DNA of 64,000 nt, from NCBI RefSeq assembly GCF_003130795.1, contig NZ_CP029354.1, positions 62,001 to 126,000 on the forward strand, given 5' to 3'. The translations under genes and the position numbers were made by a program. The stretch comes from Azospirillum thermophilum. GTDB taxonomy: Bacteria; Pseudomonadota; Alphaproteobacteria; Azospirillales; Azospirillaceae. Shown here in pieces: positions 9,307-17,512 of this stretch. Numbering within the stretch: position 1 is the first letter of the stretch; each line of letters begins with the position of its first letter. The notes below the pieces were generated by a model, which had not been told where the DNA came from, searched no databases, and saw only the letters and a list, made by a program, of their open reading frames with translations.

Positions 9307-9597
9307 ATGTCCGGAACCTATTACCTGATGCTGAAGGGAAAGAGCGTCGGCCCGCTGCGGGCCGAGCAGTTCCCCCGGCTGGCGGAAGAGGGCCTGATCA
9401 CCCACCGCAGCCTGGTGCGCCAGCAGGGGACCGGCGACGCCCGTCCGCTCTACCGTCATCCCGACCTCGTCCGGGCCGTCTTCGGCCGCAAGGCCCCGCT
9501 GGTCTCGCTGAAGGGCCGGCTTGAGGATGCCCGCACCCGCCCGCTGGTCGGCGTCGCCGCCAGCCTGCTCGTCGGGATGCTGGCGACCTTCCGGTAA
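9307..9597 (+). CDS. Small GYF_2-like domain protein with C-terminal hydrophobic segment
   Basis: Ninety-six residues starting MSGTYYLMLKGKSVGPL. The pattern YY-x-x-x-x-G-x-x-x-GP-L, then an LAEEGLITHRSLVRQ segment, matches the GYF_2 (DUF4339) fold often found at the N-terminus of bacterial membrane proteins. The C-terminal RPLVGVAASLLVGMLATF is hydrophobic enough for one membrane helix. I chose ATG 9307 because the GYF_2 pattern begins there; the frame opens at 9277. Function unknown. Confidence 0.55.
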   Translation: MSGTYYLMLKGKSVGPLRAEQFPRLAEEGLITHRSLVRQQGTGDARPLYRHPDLVRAVFGRKAPLVSLKGRLEDARTRPLVGVAASLLVGMLATFR

Positions 9598-9766
9598 GCG
9601 CCTCCCCCCTCTCGTTTCCCCGGCTATCCCCGGTGTTCCATCGTGATCCGTTATGGGACGGATCATGAATATGTGTTTGTCATAATAGCTTTCGCCACGG
9701 CACAGTGCCGGCCAATCCACAACGACGCCGCGCCGGTCCCGCGCGGCGCAGCGGAAGGGAGCGACC

Positions 9767-10942
9767 GTGCCTGGACCCTTGTCGCATCTGCGCATCCTCG
9801 ACCTGTCCCGCGTGCTTGCCGGCCCGTGGTCGACCCAGTTCTTCGCCGACCTCGGCGCGGAGGTGATCAAGGTCGAGCGGCCGGGGCTCGGCGACGACAC
9901 GCGCGGCTGGGGTCCGCCCTTCGTCGTGGATCCCGACCCGGAGGCGGGGGAGGCCGGCATGGCCGCCTACTTCACCTGCGCCAACCGCGGCAAGAAGTCG
10001 GTCGCCATCGACTTCACCACGCCGGAGGGAGCCGCCAAGGTCCGCGAGCTGGCGGCCACCGCCGACGTGGTGGTGGAGAACTTCAAGCGCGGCGGCCTCG
10101 TCAAGTACGGCCTCGACTACGAGGCGCTGCGGGCGGTCAAGCCGGACCTCGTCTATTGCTCCATCACCGGCTTCGGGCAGGACGGCCCCTATGCCGACCG
10201 CGCCGGCTACGACTTCATGATCCAGGGCATGGGCGGGCTGATGAGCATCACCGGCCAGCCCGACGGCGAGCCGGGGGCCGAGCCGCTGAAGGTCGGCGTG
10301 GCGGTGGTGGATCTGTTCACCGGCATGTACGCCGCCTCCGGCGTCCTGGCCGCCCTGTCCCACCGCGACCGCACCGGCGAGGGCCAGCACATCGACGTGG
10401 CGCTGCTGGACGTGCAGGTGGCGATGCTGGCCAACCAGGCGGCCAACTTCCTCGCCTCCGGCAAGGCGCCCGGCCGCCTCGGCAACGCGCATCCCAACAT
10501 CTGCCCCTATCAGGCCTTCGCCACCGCCGATGGCCATCTGATCCTGGCGGTCGGCAACGACCAGCAGTTCCGCCGCTTCTGCGAGGTGGCCGGGGCGCCG
10601 GAGCTCGGGGCCGACGAGCGCTTCGCCACCAACCGGCAGCGCGTCGCCAACCGGGTGGAGCTGGTGGCGCTGCTGCGTCCGCTGCTGGCCGCCCGCCCCC
10701 GCGGCTGGTGGATCGGGACGCTGGAGGAGGCCGGGGTTCCCTGCGGCCCGATCAACAGCATCGCCGACGTCTTCGCCGACCCGCAGGTGGTCGCCCGCGG
10801 CCTGAAGGTGGAGGGGACGCTGGAGGACGGCACCCCCGTCGCCATGGTCGCCAACCCGCTGAAATTCTCCGCCACGCCGCTCGGCCCCTGGGGCGTCCCG
10901 CCGACGCTCGGCCAGCACGACACGGAGATCCTGGGGGAGTAG
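9767..10942 (+). CDS. Class III CoA-transferase (CaiB/BaiF family)
   Basis: A 391-residue enzyme that should move CoA between a CoA thioester and a free carboxylic acid. The N-terminus RILDLSRVLAGPWSTQFFADLGAEVIKVERP is diagnostic of the family. The Asp of VAVVDLFTGMYAA (near residue 180) fits the catalytic aspartate that forms the anhydride with the substrate. Length is usual for the family. The GTG start has GGAAGGGAG upstream. It stands alone between the GYF_2-like gene and the origin, so its substrate (formyl-, succinyl- or carnitine-type) cannot be inferred. Confidence 0.92.
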   Translation: MPGPLSHLRILDLSRVLAGPWSTQFFADLGAEVIKVERPGLGDDTRGWGPPFVVDPDPEAGEAGMAAYFTCANRGKKSVAIDFTTPEGAAKVRELAATADVVVENFKRGGLVKYGLDYEALRAVKPDLVYCSITGFGQDGPYADRAGYDFMIQGMGGLMSITGQPDGEPGAEPLKVGVAVVDLFTGMYAASGVLAALSHRDRTGEGQHIDVALLDVQVAMLANQAANFLASGKAPGRLGNAHPNICPYQAFATADGHLILAVGNDQQFRRFCEVAGAPELGADERFATNRQRVANRVELVALLRPLLAARPRGWWIGTLEEAGVPCGPINSIADVFADPQVVARGLKVEGTLEDGTPVAMVANPLKFSATPLGPWGVPPTLGQHDTEILGE

Positions 10943-10962
10943 GGCCGGCCCGGCGCCCCCCG

Positions 10963-11044
10963 ATCCTTACCTCCCGGGGGCGCCGCCGCGTCCCTCCGGT
11001 CCCTCCATCCTTACGCCTTGGGGGCCCTTACGCCTTGGGGGCGG
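10963..11044 (+). repeat. Three iterons at the 3' end of repA
   Basis: Three copies of the origin repeat lie beyond and across the repA stop codon: 10963-10982 (ATCCTTACCTCCCGGGGGCG), 11007-11026 (ATCCTTACGCCTTGGGGGCC) and 11025-11044 (CCTTACGCCTTGGGGGCGG core). The last overlaps the stop codon and encodes the final residues PKA of RepA. Their sense matches the plus-oriented origin copies. Confidence 0.75.
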
Positions 11045-12473
11045 CTTTCGGACGGGCGGCGCGCTTGCCCGCCGCTTCGGCCGCCACCTCGAAGGCCACG
11101 TCGGTGATCAGCCCGTTGGTCAGCGAGGCCAGGGCCGACTTGAAGGTCGGCCAGTGGTTGTTGCGGGCGGTGTCCGCCACCACGGCGCTCTTGGCGTTGA
11201 GCGCGAGCCGCCGGCCGCCCTGCGGCGCCTCCTCCACCCGGCCGGGCTCCAGCGCCGCGAGCAGCGGGCCGGGGACCTTGCCCTTCAGCGCATGCAGGGC
11301 GGCGGCCCACAGGGCGTGGACGTCGTCGGCGTCGGGCAGGGGGCCGAGATCGGCCGGCCCGGCGGCCTCCGCCGCCACCTCGTCGGCGGGGGCGACCTGC
11401 TCCACCTTGCCGATGCGGCGCGCCCGGCGGCCGGCACTGTGGCGCTCGCGCTCCAGGAAGGTCTCGGCCGCCTCCTCCTCGTCCTTGGCGAGGAACTCCA
11501 GCGTCACCTTCTCCACCTTGCGGCCGCGCCGCTTCATCTTGTCTTCCGGCATCGAGACCCGGAAGGGGGCGAGCTGGTTCACCTCGGCGATGGCGCGGTC
11601 GATGGTGCGGGTGCGCAGGATGCCGAAGTCCTTGTAGGCCCCCTCCGGCACGTTCATCAGCTTGCGCAGCGTGTCGATGTCCAGCTCCAGCGACGGATAG
11701 TCCATCTGGTAGCGCTGCATGCCGATCTCGTAGAGCTTCAGCGCGTAGGTGCTGGTGACCTTGACCATCGCCGGCCCCGACAGCTTCGCCCAGAGCTGCG
11801 AGGTGCGCTGCAGCTCCAGGAAGGCGTCGGTGAACTGGAAGTGGATGTCGGCGGCGTCGCTGTCCTCCTCCTCCTCCGGGCGGACGTAGCTGGAGAGGAT
11901 GCGCAGCTCGGCCCGCGACCGCCGGCCGCGGAAGGGGCCGATGACCACCAGGCTGGAATCGAAGATTTCCTTCAGCGCGTCGAAGATCCGCTCGTTGCCC
12001 TTGTGGTTGCCGCGCACCACCCGCTTGGGCAGCCGGTAGAGCTTGTTGGCGAAGTTCTGGCTGCCGGCGAGGTGGATCATGAAGTTCAGCATCTTCTGCG
12101 CCGGCAGCGACAGGCGCGTGCCGTTCGCCGGATAGCTGTAGACCGCCTCCGCCGCCTTGATCAGGTGCTTGTAGCCGTCGCGCTCGAAGGTCGCGCTGGC
12201 GACGCGGGCGGTCAGCCCGGCCACCGGGGCGCTGCCGTCGGGAACGGTGGCGAGCGCCGGTGGGGAACCGGCCGCCGCCTTCTCGCCGCCCGCCGCACCG
12301 GCCGCCGCGCCGGCATCGAAGCCGGCGGCGGGACCGGCGGGCGCGCCGGCGCTGTCGATGATGGCGCCGCCGCCGCCCAGATCCTCGGGCGCCAGCACGA
12401 CGAGGTCGGTGCCGGACGGACCGCTCCCGTCATCCCCCGCCTTGCGCGTCTTCCTGCGCCCTGTCGCCGCCAT
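11028..12473 (-). CDS. repA: Plasmid/chromid replication initiator, Rep_3 type
   Basis: A 481-residue protein that should bind the iterons upstream and open the origin. A disordered Ala/Gly-rich N-terminus (to about 85) precedes two winged-helix regions typical of Rep_3 initiators: the first around LSLPAQKMLNFMIHLAG and FDALKEIFDSSLVVIG, the second around VTSTYALKLYEIGMQRYQMDYPSLELDIDTLRKLMNVPEG, where the aligned text shows the LYE and LRKLMNVPE motifs of this family. The C-terminus is basic and Ala-rich and partly encoded by an iteron. An inverted half-iteron sits just upstream (12511-12535), the classic autorepression site. No parAB or repABC genes accompany it. Confidence 0.88.
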   Translation of the reverse strand: MAATGRRKTRKAGDDGSGPSGTDLVVLAPEDLGGGGAIIDSAGAPAGPAAGFDAGAAAGAAGGEKAAAGSPPALATVPDGSAPVAGLTARVASATFERDGYKHLIKAAEAVYSYPANGTRLSLPAQKMLNFMIHLAGSQNFANKLYRLPKRVVRGNHKGNERIFDALKEIFDSSLVVIGPFRGRRSRAELRILSSYVRPEEEEDSDAADIHFQFTDAFLELQRTSQLWAKLSGPAMVKVTSTYALKLYEIGMQRYQMDYPSLELDIDTLRKLMNVPEGAYKDFGILRTRTIDRAIAEVNQLAPFRVSMPEDKMKRRGRKVEKVTLEFLAKDEEEAAETFLERERHSAGRRARRIGKVEQVAPADEVAAEAAGPADLGPLPDADDVHALWAAALHALKGKVPGPLLAALEPGRVEEAPQGGRRLALNAKSAVVADTARNNHWPTFKSALASLTNGLITDVAFEVAAEAAGKRAARPKAAPKA

Positions 12474-12510
12474 CGCTCCCCCCGAACCGGATCGACGGAG
12501 GCTAAATCAA

Positions 12511-12535
12511 TCCTTACATTGAAAACAAGTAAGGA
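12511..12535. promoter_or_regulatory. Inverted half-iteron, probable repA autorepression operator
   Basis: TCCTTAC (12511-12517) and GTAAGGA (12529-12535) form a 7-bp inverted repeat with an 11-bp AT-rich spacer. TCCTTAC is the left half of the iteron. It lies about 40-60 bp upstream of the repA start in the only AT-rich promoter-like patch. In iteron plasmids of the R6K/pSC101/pPS10 class, Rep dimers repress at such inverted half-iterons. Confidence 0.7.
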
Positions 12536-12885
12536 AAGGGTCTTTTCCCGCTTTCACGTTCCTCCAACTGCGGCGCCCCGGGGCGCCGTTGTGCGGATTG
12601 TGCAGCGATCACTTTGCGCACAACGGCATCAGGACCGATTTCATGCCGTCTCTTCAAGGGCTTGGCCGGACCCGTCGGTACGCTGCCATTGTGCGGCCCC
12701 TGCCCCGTGGCGCGCCGCGGGAGCGGCAGCGCTGCAACACCCGACGACGCCGTGACGGCCCCGGCGATCGCCGGACGGCGGCTGCCGCGGGCGAGACAAG
12801 GCACAGGACGGGCGGTGATGTCCGGAATCCTAACGCAGCGGCCGGGGCGGAGCAAGGCACCGGCGAAACGCCGCGGTTCCTGCCG

Positions 12886-12947
12886 ATCCTTACTCCCTGG
12901 GGGCGCATCCTTACCGCGTGGGGGCCGACCCTTACGCCCCGGGGGGT
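12886..12947 (+). repeat. Iteron array A, three direct copies at 21-bp period
   Basis: Copies begin at 12886 (ATCCTTACTCCCTGGGGGCG), 12907 (ATCCTTACCGCGTGGGGGC) and 12928 (ACCCTTACGCCCCGGGGGG). The constant parts are CCTTAC and GGGGG; the middle five bases vary. Confidence 0.85.
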
Positions 12948-12955
12948 GCGGGAAC

Positions 12956-12996
12956 CGCCCCCGTCCGGTAAGGCGAACGCCCCCGGCTGGTAAGGA
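12956..12996 (-). repeat. Iteron pair B, inverted orientation
   Basis: Two copies in the opposite sense at 12956-12973 (CGCCCCCGTCCGGTAAGG) and 12978-12996 (CGCCCCCGGCTGGTAAGGA), facing array A. Confidence 0.8.
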
Positions 12997-13123
12997 AGAT
13001 TCGCACCGACTCGCCGGACTCCCTCGCGATTCCGGCCGACGAATCCTTCAAAGGGGAACAGAGTCACAAAAACGGTTTTCAGATTCTGGAGGATGGGGGA
13101 CTTCGCACGCCGTCGCCGGCTCC

Positions 13124-13438
13124 ATCCTTACCGCCTGGGGGCGTCGGTGGAGAGGGCTTAAGTGCTTGAAACGACTCGAGCTTGGCCGGAGTGACCGGAC
13201 GGGGGCCCGTATCCTTACTCCCTGGGGGCACGGAGCCGGACATCCGCCCCCAAGCGGTAAGGATGACGGCCTTCCGGCGCTTCCGAGTCGCGAATCGGGC
13301 TCGGATCGGGTTTACAGCGAGTCGCCCGCCCCCGGGAGGTAAGGAGCGGAGACCGGGCCGGCTGTGGCGAAAGTGCGGATCCGCCCCCAGGGAGTAAGGA
13401 TCGGATATGGCCGGACGACGCCCCCAAGCGGTAAGGAT
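13124..13438. repeat. Iteron cluster C, mixed orientation
   Basis: Plus-oriented copies lie at 13124-13143 and 13211-13229. Minus-oriented copies lie at 13244-13264, 13327-13345, 13382-13401 and 13419-13438. The copies at 13211 and 13244 face each other. The last copy ends about 110 bp from the dctM stop codon. Confidence 0.82.
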
Positions 13439-13489
13439 GAACGTCCGCGCCCCCGGCCCGCCGGCCCGGCCGGACCCGGAAGCGGGCAA

Positions 13490-13514
13490 AGAAAAAGGGG
13501 GCCGAAGCCCCCTT
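13490..13514 (-). terminator. Rho-independent terminator of the dctPQM operon
   Basis: On the minus strand the sequence AAGGGGGC, loop TTCGG, then CCCCCTTTTTC gives a strong hairpin followed by a T run. It lies about 40 bp past the dctM stop, correctly oriented for that operon, and insulates the origin from it. Confidence 0.8.
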
Positions 13515-13550
13515 GCCGGTTTCCGGCGCGCCTGTGCGGCCCGGTTCCGG

Positions 13551-14855
13551 TCAGCCTCCCAGCATCTGCCGCGGCAGGGCGGTCACCATCCCGGGGAACA
13601 GGACGACCAGCACCGTCATCACCACCAGCACCAGGAAGAAGGGGAGGGCGGCCCGGCTGATGTAGAGGATGTCGCGGTTGGTCAGCCCCTGGATGACGAA
13701 CAGGTTGAAGCCGACCGGCGGGGTGATCTGCGCCATCTCCACCACCAGCACGACGAAGATGCCGAACCACAGCAGGTCGATGCCCGCCGCCTTCACCGCC
13801 GGCAGGATGATCGAGGTGGTCAGCACCACCATCGAGATGCCGTCGAGGAAGCAGCCCAGCAGCACGAAGAAGACGGTCAGCACCGCCAGCAGCGCATAGG
13901 GCGAGAGCTGCATGCCGGTGATCCACTGGGCGAGCGCCGCCGGAATGCCGGTGAAGCCCATGGCGACCGTCAGGAAGGAGGCGCCGGTCAGGATGAAGGC
14001 GATCATGCAGGAGGTGCGCGTCGCCCCCAGCAGGCTGTCCATGAAGGTCTTCACGCTGAGCGAGCCCGACGCCCAGGCCAGCAGCAGCGAGCCGAGGACA
14101 CCCACCGCCGCGGCCTCCGTCGCGGTGGCGATGCCGGCGTAGATGGAGCCGATGACCGCGGCGATCAGCAGCACGACGGGGATCAGCAGCCGGCCGCGCC
14201 ACAGCTTCTCGCCCAGGCTCAGCGTCTCCGTCTCCTGCGGCACCCTGGCGGGGTTCAGCAGCGACCACAGGGCGATGTAGCCGGAGAACAGCGCCATCAG
14301 CACCAGCCCCGGCAGGATGCCGGCGATGAACAGCTTCGCCACCGACACCTCGGCCGCCACGCCGTAGACGATCATGATGATGGAGGGCGGGATCAGCAGG
14401 CCCAGCGTGCCGGCGCCGGCCAGCGAGCCGATGCTCATCCGCTCGTCATAGCCGCGCGAGGACAGCTCGGGCAGCGAGATGCGCCCGATGGTGGCCGCGG
14501 TGGCGGCCGAGGAGCCGCTGACCGCCGCGAAGATGCCGCAACCGATGACGTTGGAATGCAGCAGCCGGCCGGGCAGCGTCTGCAGCCAGGGCGACAGGCC
14601 GGTGAACATGTCCTGCGACAGCCGGGTGCGGTAGAGAATCTCGCCCATCCAGATGAAGAGCGGCAGCGCCGTCAGCGTCCAGCTCGCACTCGACCCCCAG
14701 GTGGTGGTCGCCAGCACCGACCCGGCGGGCGAGGAGGTGAAGCCGAGCATGGCGACCAGCGCCACCCCCAGCAGCGACAGCGCCACCCAGACGCCGGTAC
14801 CCAGGAAGAACAGCAGCAGCGACATCAGCGTCGCGGCGATCCAGAGCTTGTCCAT
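13551..14855 (-). CDS. dctM: TRAP transporter large permease (DctM)
   Basis: A 434-residue inner-membrane protein with about twelve hydrophobic helices, the transport subunit of a TRAP (tripartite ATP-independent periplasmic) carrier. Family segments are visible: the N-terminal SLLLFFLGTGVWVALSLLGV, PLFIWMGEILYRT, FAAVSGSSAATAATIG and the C-terminal ITPPVGFNLFVIQGLT. It ends the operon dctP-dctQ-dctM and is followed by a terminator. The cargo is probably an organic acid, but this is not shown by sequence. Confidence 0.95.
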   Translation of the reverse strand: MDKLWIAATLMSLLLFFLGTGVWVALSLLGVALVAMLGFTSSPAGSVLATTTWGSSASWTLTALPLFIWMGEILYRTRLSQDMFTGLSPWLQTLPGRLLHSNVIGCGIFAAVSGSSAATAATIGRISLPELSSRGYDERMSIGSLAGAGTLGLLIPPSIIMIVYGVAAEVSVAKLFIAGILPGLVLMALFSGYIALWSLLNPARVPQETETLSLGEKLWRGRLLIPVVLLIAAVIGSIYAGIATATEAAAVGVLGSLLLAWASGSLSVKTFMDSLLGATRTSCMIAFILTGASFLTVAMGFTGIPAALAQWITGMQLSPYALLAVLTVFFVLLGCFLDGISMVVLTTSIILPAVKAAGIDLLWFGIFVVLVVEMAQITPPVGFNLFVIQGLTNRDILYISRAALPFFLVLVVMTVLVVLFPGMVTALPRQMLGG

Positions 14856-14885
14856 GAGGTGAGGGTCCCTGTTCCCGGCTGGTCG

Positions 14886-15389
14886 TTATTCGGTGCGGGC
14901 GGCTTCGACGGACTGGCGCAGGTCGCCGCCGCGCAGCAGGCGGATCAGCTCGTCCAGCAGGGCGACCGCGATCAGCACGACCCCGACGGCCATGCCCGAC
15001 TGCGGGATCCACAGCGGAACCGCCAGCACGCCCATGGAACGGTCGCCGAACTCGTAGGATTCGAGGACGAACAGGACGCTGTGGACGGCGAAGTAGACGC
15101 CGATCGCCCCCCCGACCAGATGCGCCCAGATCTCGAACAGCCGGCGCCGGGCCGGGCGCATCCGGTCGGTCAGCAGGCTGACGCGGATATGCTCGCCGCG
15201 GCGCAGCGTGGCGGCCAGCGCCAGGAAGCTCGACGCCGCCATGCACCAGCCGGCGAGGTCGTCGCCGTCGGGAACCGAATAGCCCGCCAGCCGGCCGCCG
15301 ATCTGCGCCAGGATGACGACGGCGATCATCGCCAGGAAGATGGCAGCCAGATAGCCGGCCGCCGTGAAGATGCGGTCGAGTATGCTCAT
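14886..15389 (-). CDS. dctQ: TRAP transporter small permease (DctQ)
   Basis: A 167-residue membrane protein with four predicted helices and the DctQ pattern around DDLAGWCMAASSFLALAATLRRGEHIRVSLL. It partners the large permease 30 bp downstream. Confidence 0.93.
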   Translation of the reverse strand: MSILDRIFTAAGYLAAIFLAMIAVVILAQIGGRLAGYSVPDGDDLAGWCMAASSFLALAATLRRGEHIRVSLLTDRMRPARRRLFEIWAHLVGGAIGVYFAVHSVLFVLESYEFGDRSMGVLAVPLWIPQSGMAVGVVLIAVALLDELIRLLRGGDLRQSVEAARTE

Positions 15390-15617
15390 GGAATGCTCCG
15401 GAGAGGGGCGCCGGCCGTAGGGCGCCGGCCATATGGCACCGGAAGGGGTGCTGAACGGGTCCCAATTGCTGGCCGCCCCGGACCTGTCGTCCGATGTCCG
15501 CGGCCCCTGTCGCTGAAAAACCGCCTGCGTCGAACCGGACCGGCCGCGGCGGGACGGAGCCCGGCCTGTGGGCGCCGTCCCGCGCCGGTCCCTACGTCAC
15601 CTCGGTCCGGCCGGGCC

Positions 15618-16589
15618 TTACTGGGTCTTGAAGCCGGTCAGCACCTTGCTGCCGTCCTCGCCGGCCTTGGTCGCCCATTCGCCCGACATCTGCACGCCGA
15701 TGGCCTCCAGCTCCTTCTGGAAGGCGGCCGACGGCTTCTGGATGGACATGCCGCCCTGGCGCAGCTTGCCCAGCAGCTCGTCGTTGGCCTTGCGGGCGGT
15801 CTCCCAGCCGCGGGTCTCGGCATCGGCGGCCGCCTTCAGGACGGCCTTCTGCGTGTCCTCCGGCAGCTTGCGGAAGGCGCGCTCGTTGACGAAGACGACG
15901 TTCTTCGGGATGAAGGCCTGGACGTCGTAGTAGTTCTTCACGAAGTCCCAGGCCTGGGTGTCGACGCCGGTCGCCGGCGAGGTGATCATTGCCGAGATCA
16001 GGCCGGCGGAGAAGGCCTGCGGCACCTCGGCGGCCTGCACGGTGGCGGGCACGGCGCCGATCAGCTCGGCGAAGCGCGAGGTGGAGGCGTTGTAGGTGCG
16101 CAGCTTGACGCCCTTCAGGTCGGCCGACTGGGCCACCGGGTTCTTGGTGTAGAGGCCCTGCGGCGTCCACGGCACGGTGAACAGGACGCGCAGGCCGGTC
16201 TTCTGGAAGCGCTGCTCGACGAAGGGGCGGCTGACCTTGGCGAGCTTGTCGGCCTGGTCGAAGCTGGTGGCGAGGAAGGGAACCGAATCCACCTCGAACA
16301 TCGGATCCTCGTTGGCGAGGATCGACATCAGCACCTCGCCCGCCTGGACCTGGCCGGTCTGGACGGCGCGCTTGATCTCCGGATGCTTGAACAGCGAGGC
16401 GTTGGAGTGGATGGTGATCTCCAGCCCGCCGTTGGTCGCCGCCTTCACGTCCTGGGCGAAGCGGCGGATGTTCTCGGTGTGGTAGTTGCCGTCGGGATAG
16501 GCGGTCGGCATGTCCCACTTCTCCGCCAGCGCGGCGGTGGAAAAGCCGAAGGCCAGGCCAGCGGCGACCAGTGCGGCAAACGTCTTCAT
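15618..16589 (-). CDS. dctP: TRAP transporter periplasmic solute-binding protein (DctP)
   Basis: A 323-residue secreted binding protein with a signal peptide MKTFAALVAAGLAFGFSTAALA (cleavage near 22). The mature part begins EKWDMPTAYPDGNYHTENI and carries the conserved LRTYNAS-type region that holds the ligand carboxylate in DctP proteins. I chose ATG 16589 because GGGGAGG lies just upstream and the signal peptide begins there; the open frame extends further upstream. It is divergent from a MarR-like regulator with inverted repeats between. Confidence 0.93.
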   Translation of the reverse strand: MKTFAALVAAGLAFGFSTAALAEKWDMPTAYPDGNYHTENIRRFAQDVKAATNGGLEITIHSNASLFKHPEIKRAVQTGQVQAGEVLMSILANEDPMFEVDSVPFLATSFDQADKLAKVSRPFVEQRFQKTGLRVLFTVPWTPQGLYTKNPVAQSADLKGVKLRTYNASTSRFAELIGAVPATVQAAEVPQAFSAGLISAMITSPATGVDTQAWDFVKNYYDVQAFIPKNVVFVNERAFRKLPEDTQKAVLKAAADAETRGWETARKANDELLGKLRQGGMSIQKPSAAFQKELEAIGVQMSGEWATKAGEDGSKVLTGFKTQ

Positions 16590-16649
16590 TAGACCTCCCC
16601 GGTGTTCAGCCCGCCGGTGCGCGCCATGCGCACCGAGCAGGGCAGATGT

Positions 16650-16687
16650 TGTCATTTTGCCGATAAAATGCCAATAAGGAAATGACA
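16650..16687. promoter_or_regulatory. Nested inverted repeats between dctP and the MarR-like gene
   Basis: A perfect 8-bp inverted repeat, TGTCATTT (16650-16657) and AAATGACA (16680-16687), encloses a second one, CATTTT and AAAATG, around 16653-16670. It lies 60-100 bp upstream of dctP in the shared intergenic region. The adjacent winged-helix regulator is the obvious candidate to bind it. Confidence 0.6.
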
Positions 16688-16924
16688 CAACCTCATCGAT
16701 TCCGCGGGTCGCTTCGACATAAACTTGCGCATTTTTCGGGCAGACTGCCCCTTTGGTGGCAATCCGCCGCCGGAAAATGCCTTTTCCTGTCGGGACGCGC
16801 GTCGGGAGCCGTTTGGGGCATGGCGGAATTTGCCGACGCGTTATAAATAAGGTGTCGATAAAAACGTTTTCGTTTCGCCTGCGATACAGCCCGCCCCGCC
16901 CGAGAACCTGCGGAGTCCCGCCCG

Positions 16925-17449
16925 ATGAACGCCCCGACCACCCCGTCCCAGCCGATCGTCTCCTCGGCCCATCTGGTGTCCGAGAGCAGTGCCGAGACCA
17001 GCGAGTTCGAGTATGGCCTGATCGTCGCGGGCAACGCCTTCAACCGCTGGGTCGTGCGCTGCATGGCCGCCGCCGGGATCGCCGAGCTGTCGGCGCTGGA
17101 GGTCCTGCTGCTGCACAGCGTCAACCACCGGGCGCGCGACAAGAGCCTTGCCGACATCTGCTTCGTCCTCAACATCGAGGACACCCATGTCGTGAACTAC
17201 GCATTGAAGAAGCTGCACCGGCTGGGGCTGGTCGAGCGGGGCAAGCGCGGCAAGGAGGTGACCTACCGCACCTCGGAGAAGGGCAAGGAGGCGGTGGCGC
17301 GCTATCGCCAGATCCGCGAGGACTGCCTGATCGCGACGCTGCAGGCGCTGGGCACGCTCGACAACCGGCAGATCGGCGAGGCGGCCGGCATCCTGCGCGC
17401 CCTGTCCGGCCTCTACGACCAGGCGGCGCGGGCGGCGACCTCGCTCTGA
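16925..17449 (+). CDS. MarR-like winged-helix regulator beside the TRAP operon
   Basis: A 174-residue protein whose middle (about residues 45-125) forms a winged helix: ELSALEVLLLHSVNH, LADICFVLNIEDTHVVNYALKKLHRLGLVERG, then a KEVTYRTSEKGKEAV wing. This is the MarR-type order. It is divergent from dctP and probably controls the transporter through the inverted repeats between them. The effector is unknown. Confidence 0.82.
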   Translation: MNAPTTPSQPIVSSAHLVSESSAETSEFEYGLIVAGNAFNRWVVRCMAAAGIAELSALEVLLLHSVNHRARDKSLADICFVLNIEDTHVVNYALKKLHRLGLVERGKRGKEVTYRTSEKGKEAVARYRQIREDCLIATLQALGTLDNRQIGEAAGILRALSGLYDQAARAATSL

Positions 17450-17512
17450 CCAAGGGCAAGGGGGCTGTGACGGACGGGGCGGCGACGGCCCCCGCCCCCG
17501 TCCCGTCCGGCC

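Larger units (their letters stand above)
12474..13550. other. Probable replication origin (oriV), gene-free
   Basis: More than 1 kb with no supported gene between repA and the TRAP operon. It contains at least eleven iterons: plus-oriented at 12886, 12907, 12928, 13124 and 13211; minus-oriented at 12956, 12978, 13244, 13327, 13382 and 13419. The first three are spaced exactly 21 bp, two helical turns. A less GC-rich stretch near 13020-13090 between iteron groups could be the unwinding element. I saw no convincing DnaA box. Open frames through here are artefacts of the GC-rich repeats. Confidence 0.8.

Noticed and set aside
12886..13438. The iteron cluster as a CRISPR array
   Set aside because: Repeats are 18-20 bp, of mixed orientation and irregular spacing, and adjoin a replication initiator rather than cas genes.
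13407..16592. A very long open frame (1061 residues) on the plus strand
   Set aside because: It lies opposite the whole dctPQM operon and reads as Gln/His/Arg-rich nonsense, typical of antisense frames in GC-rich genes.
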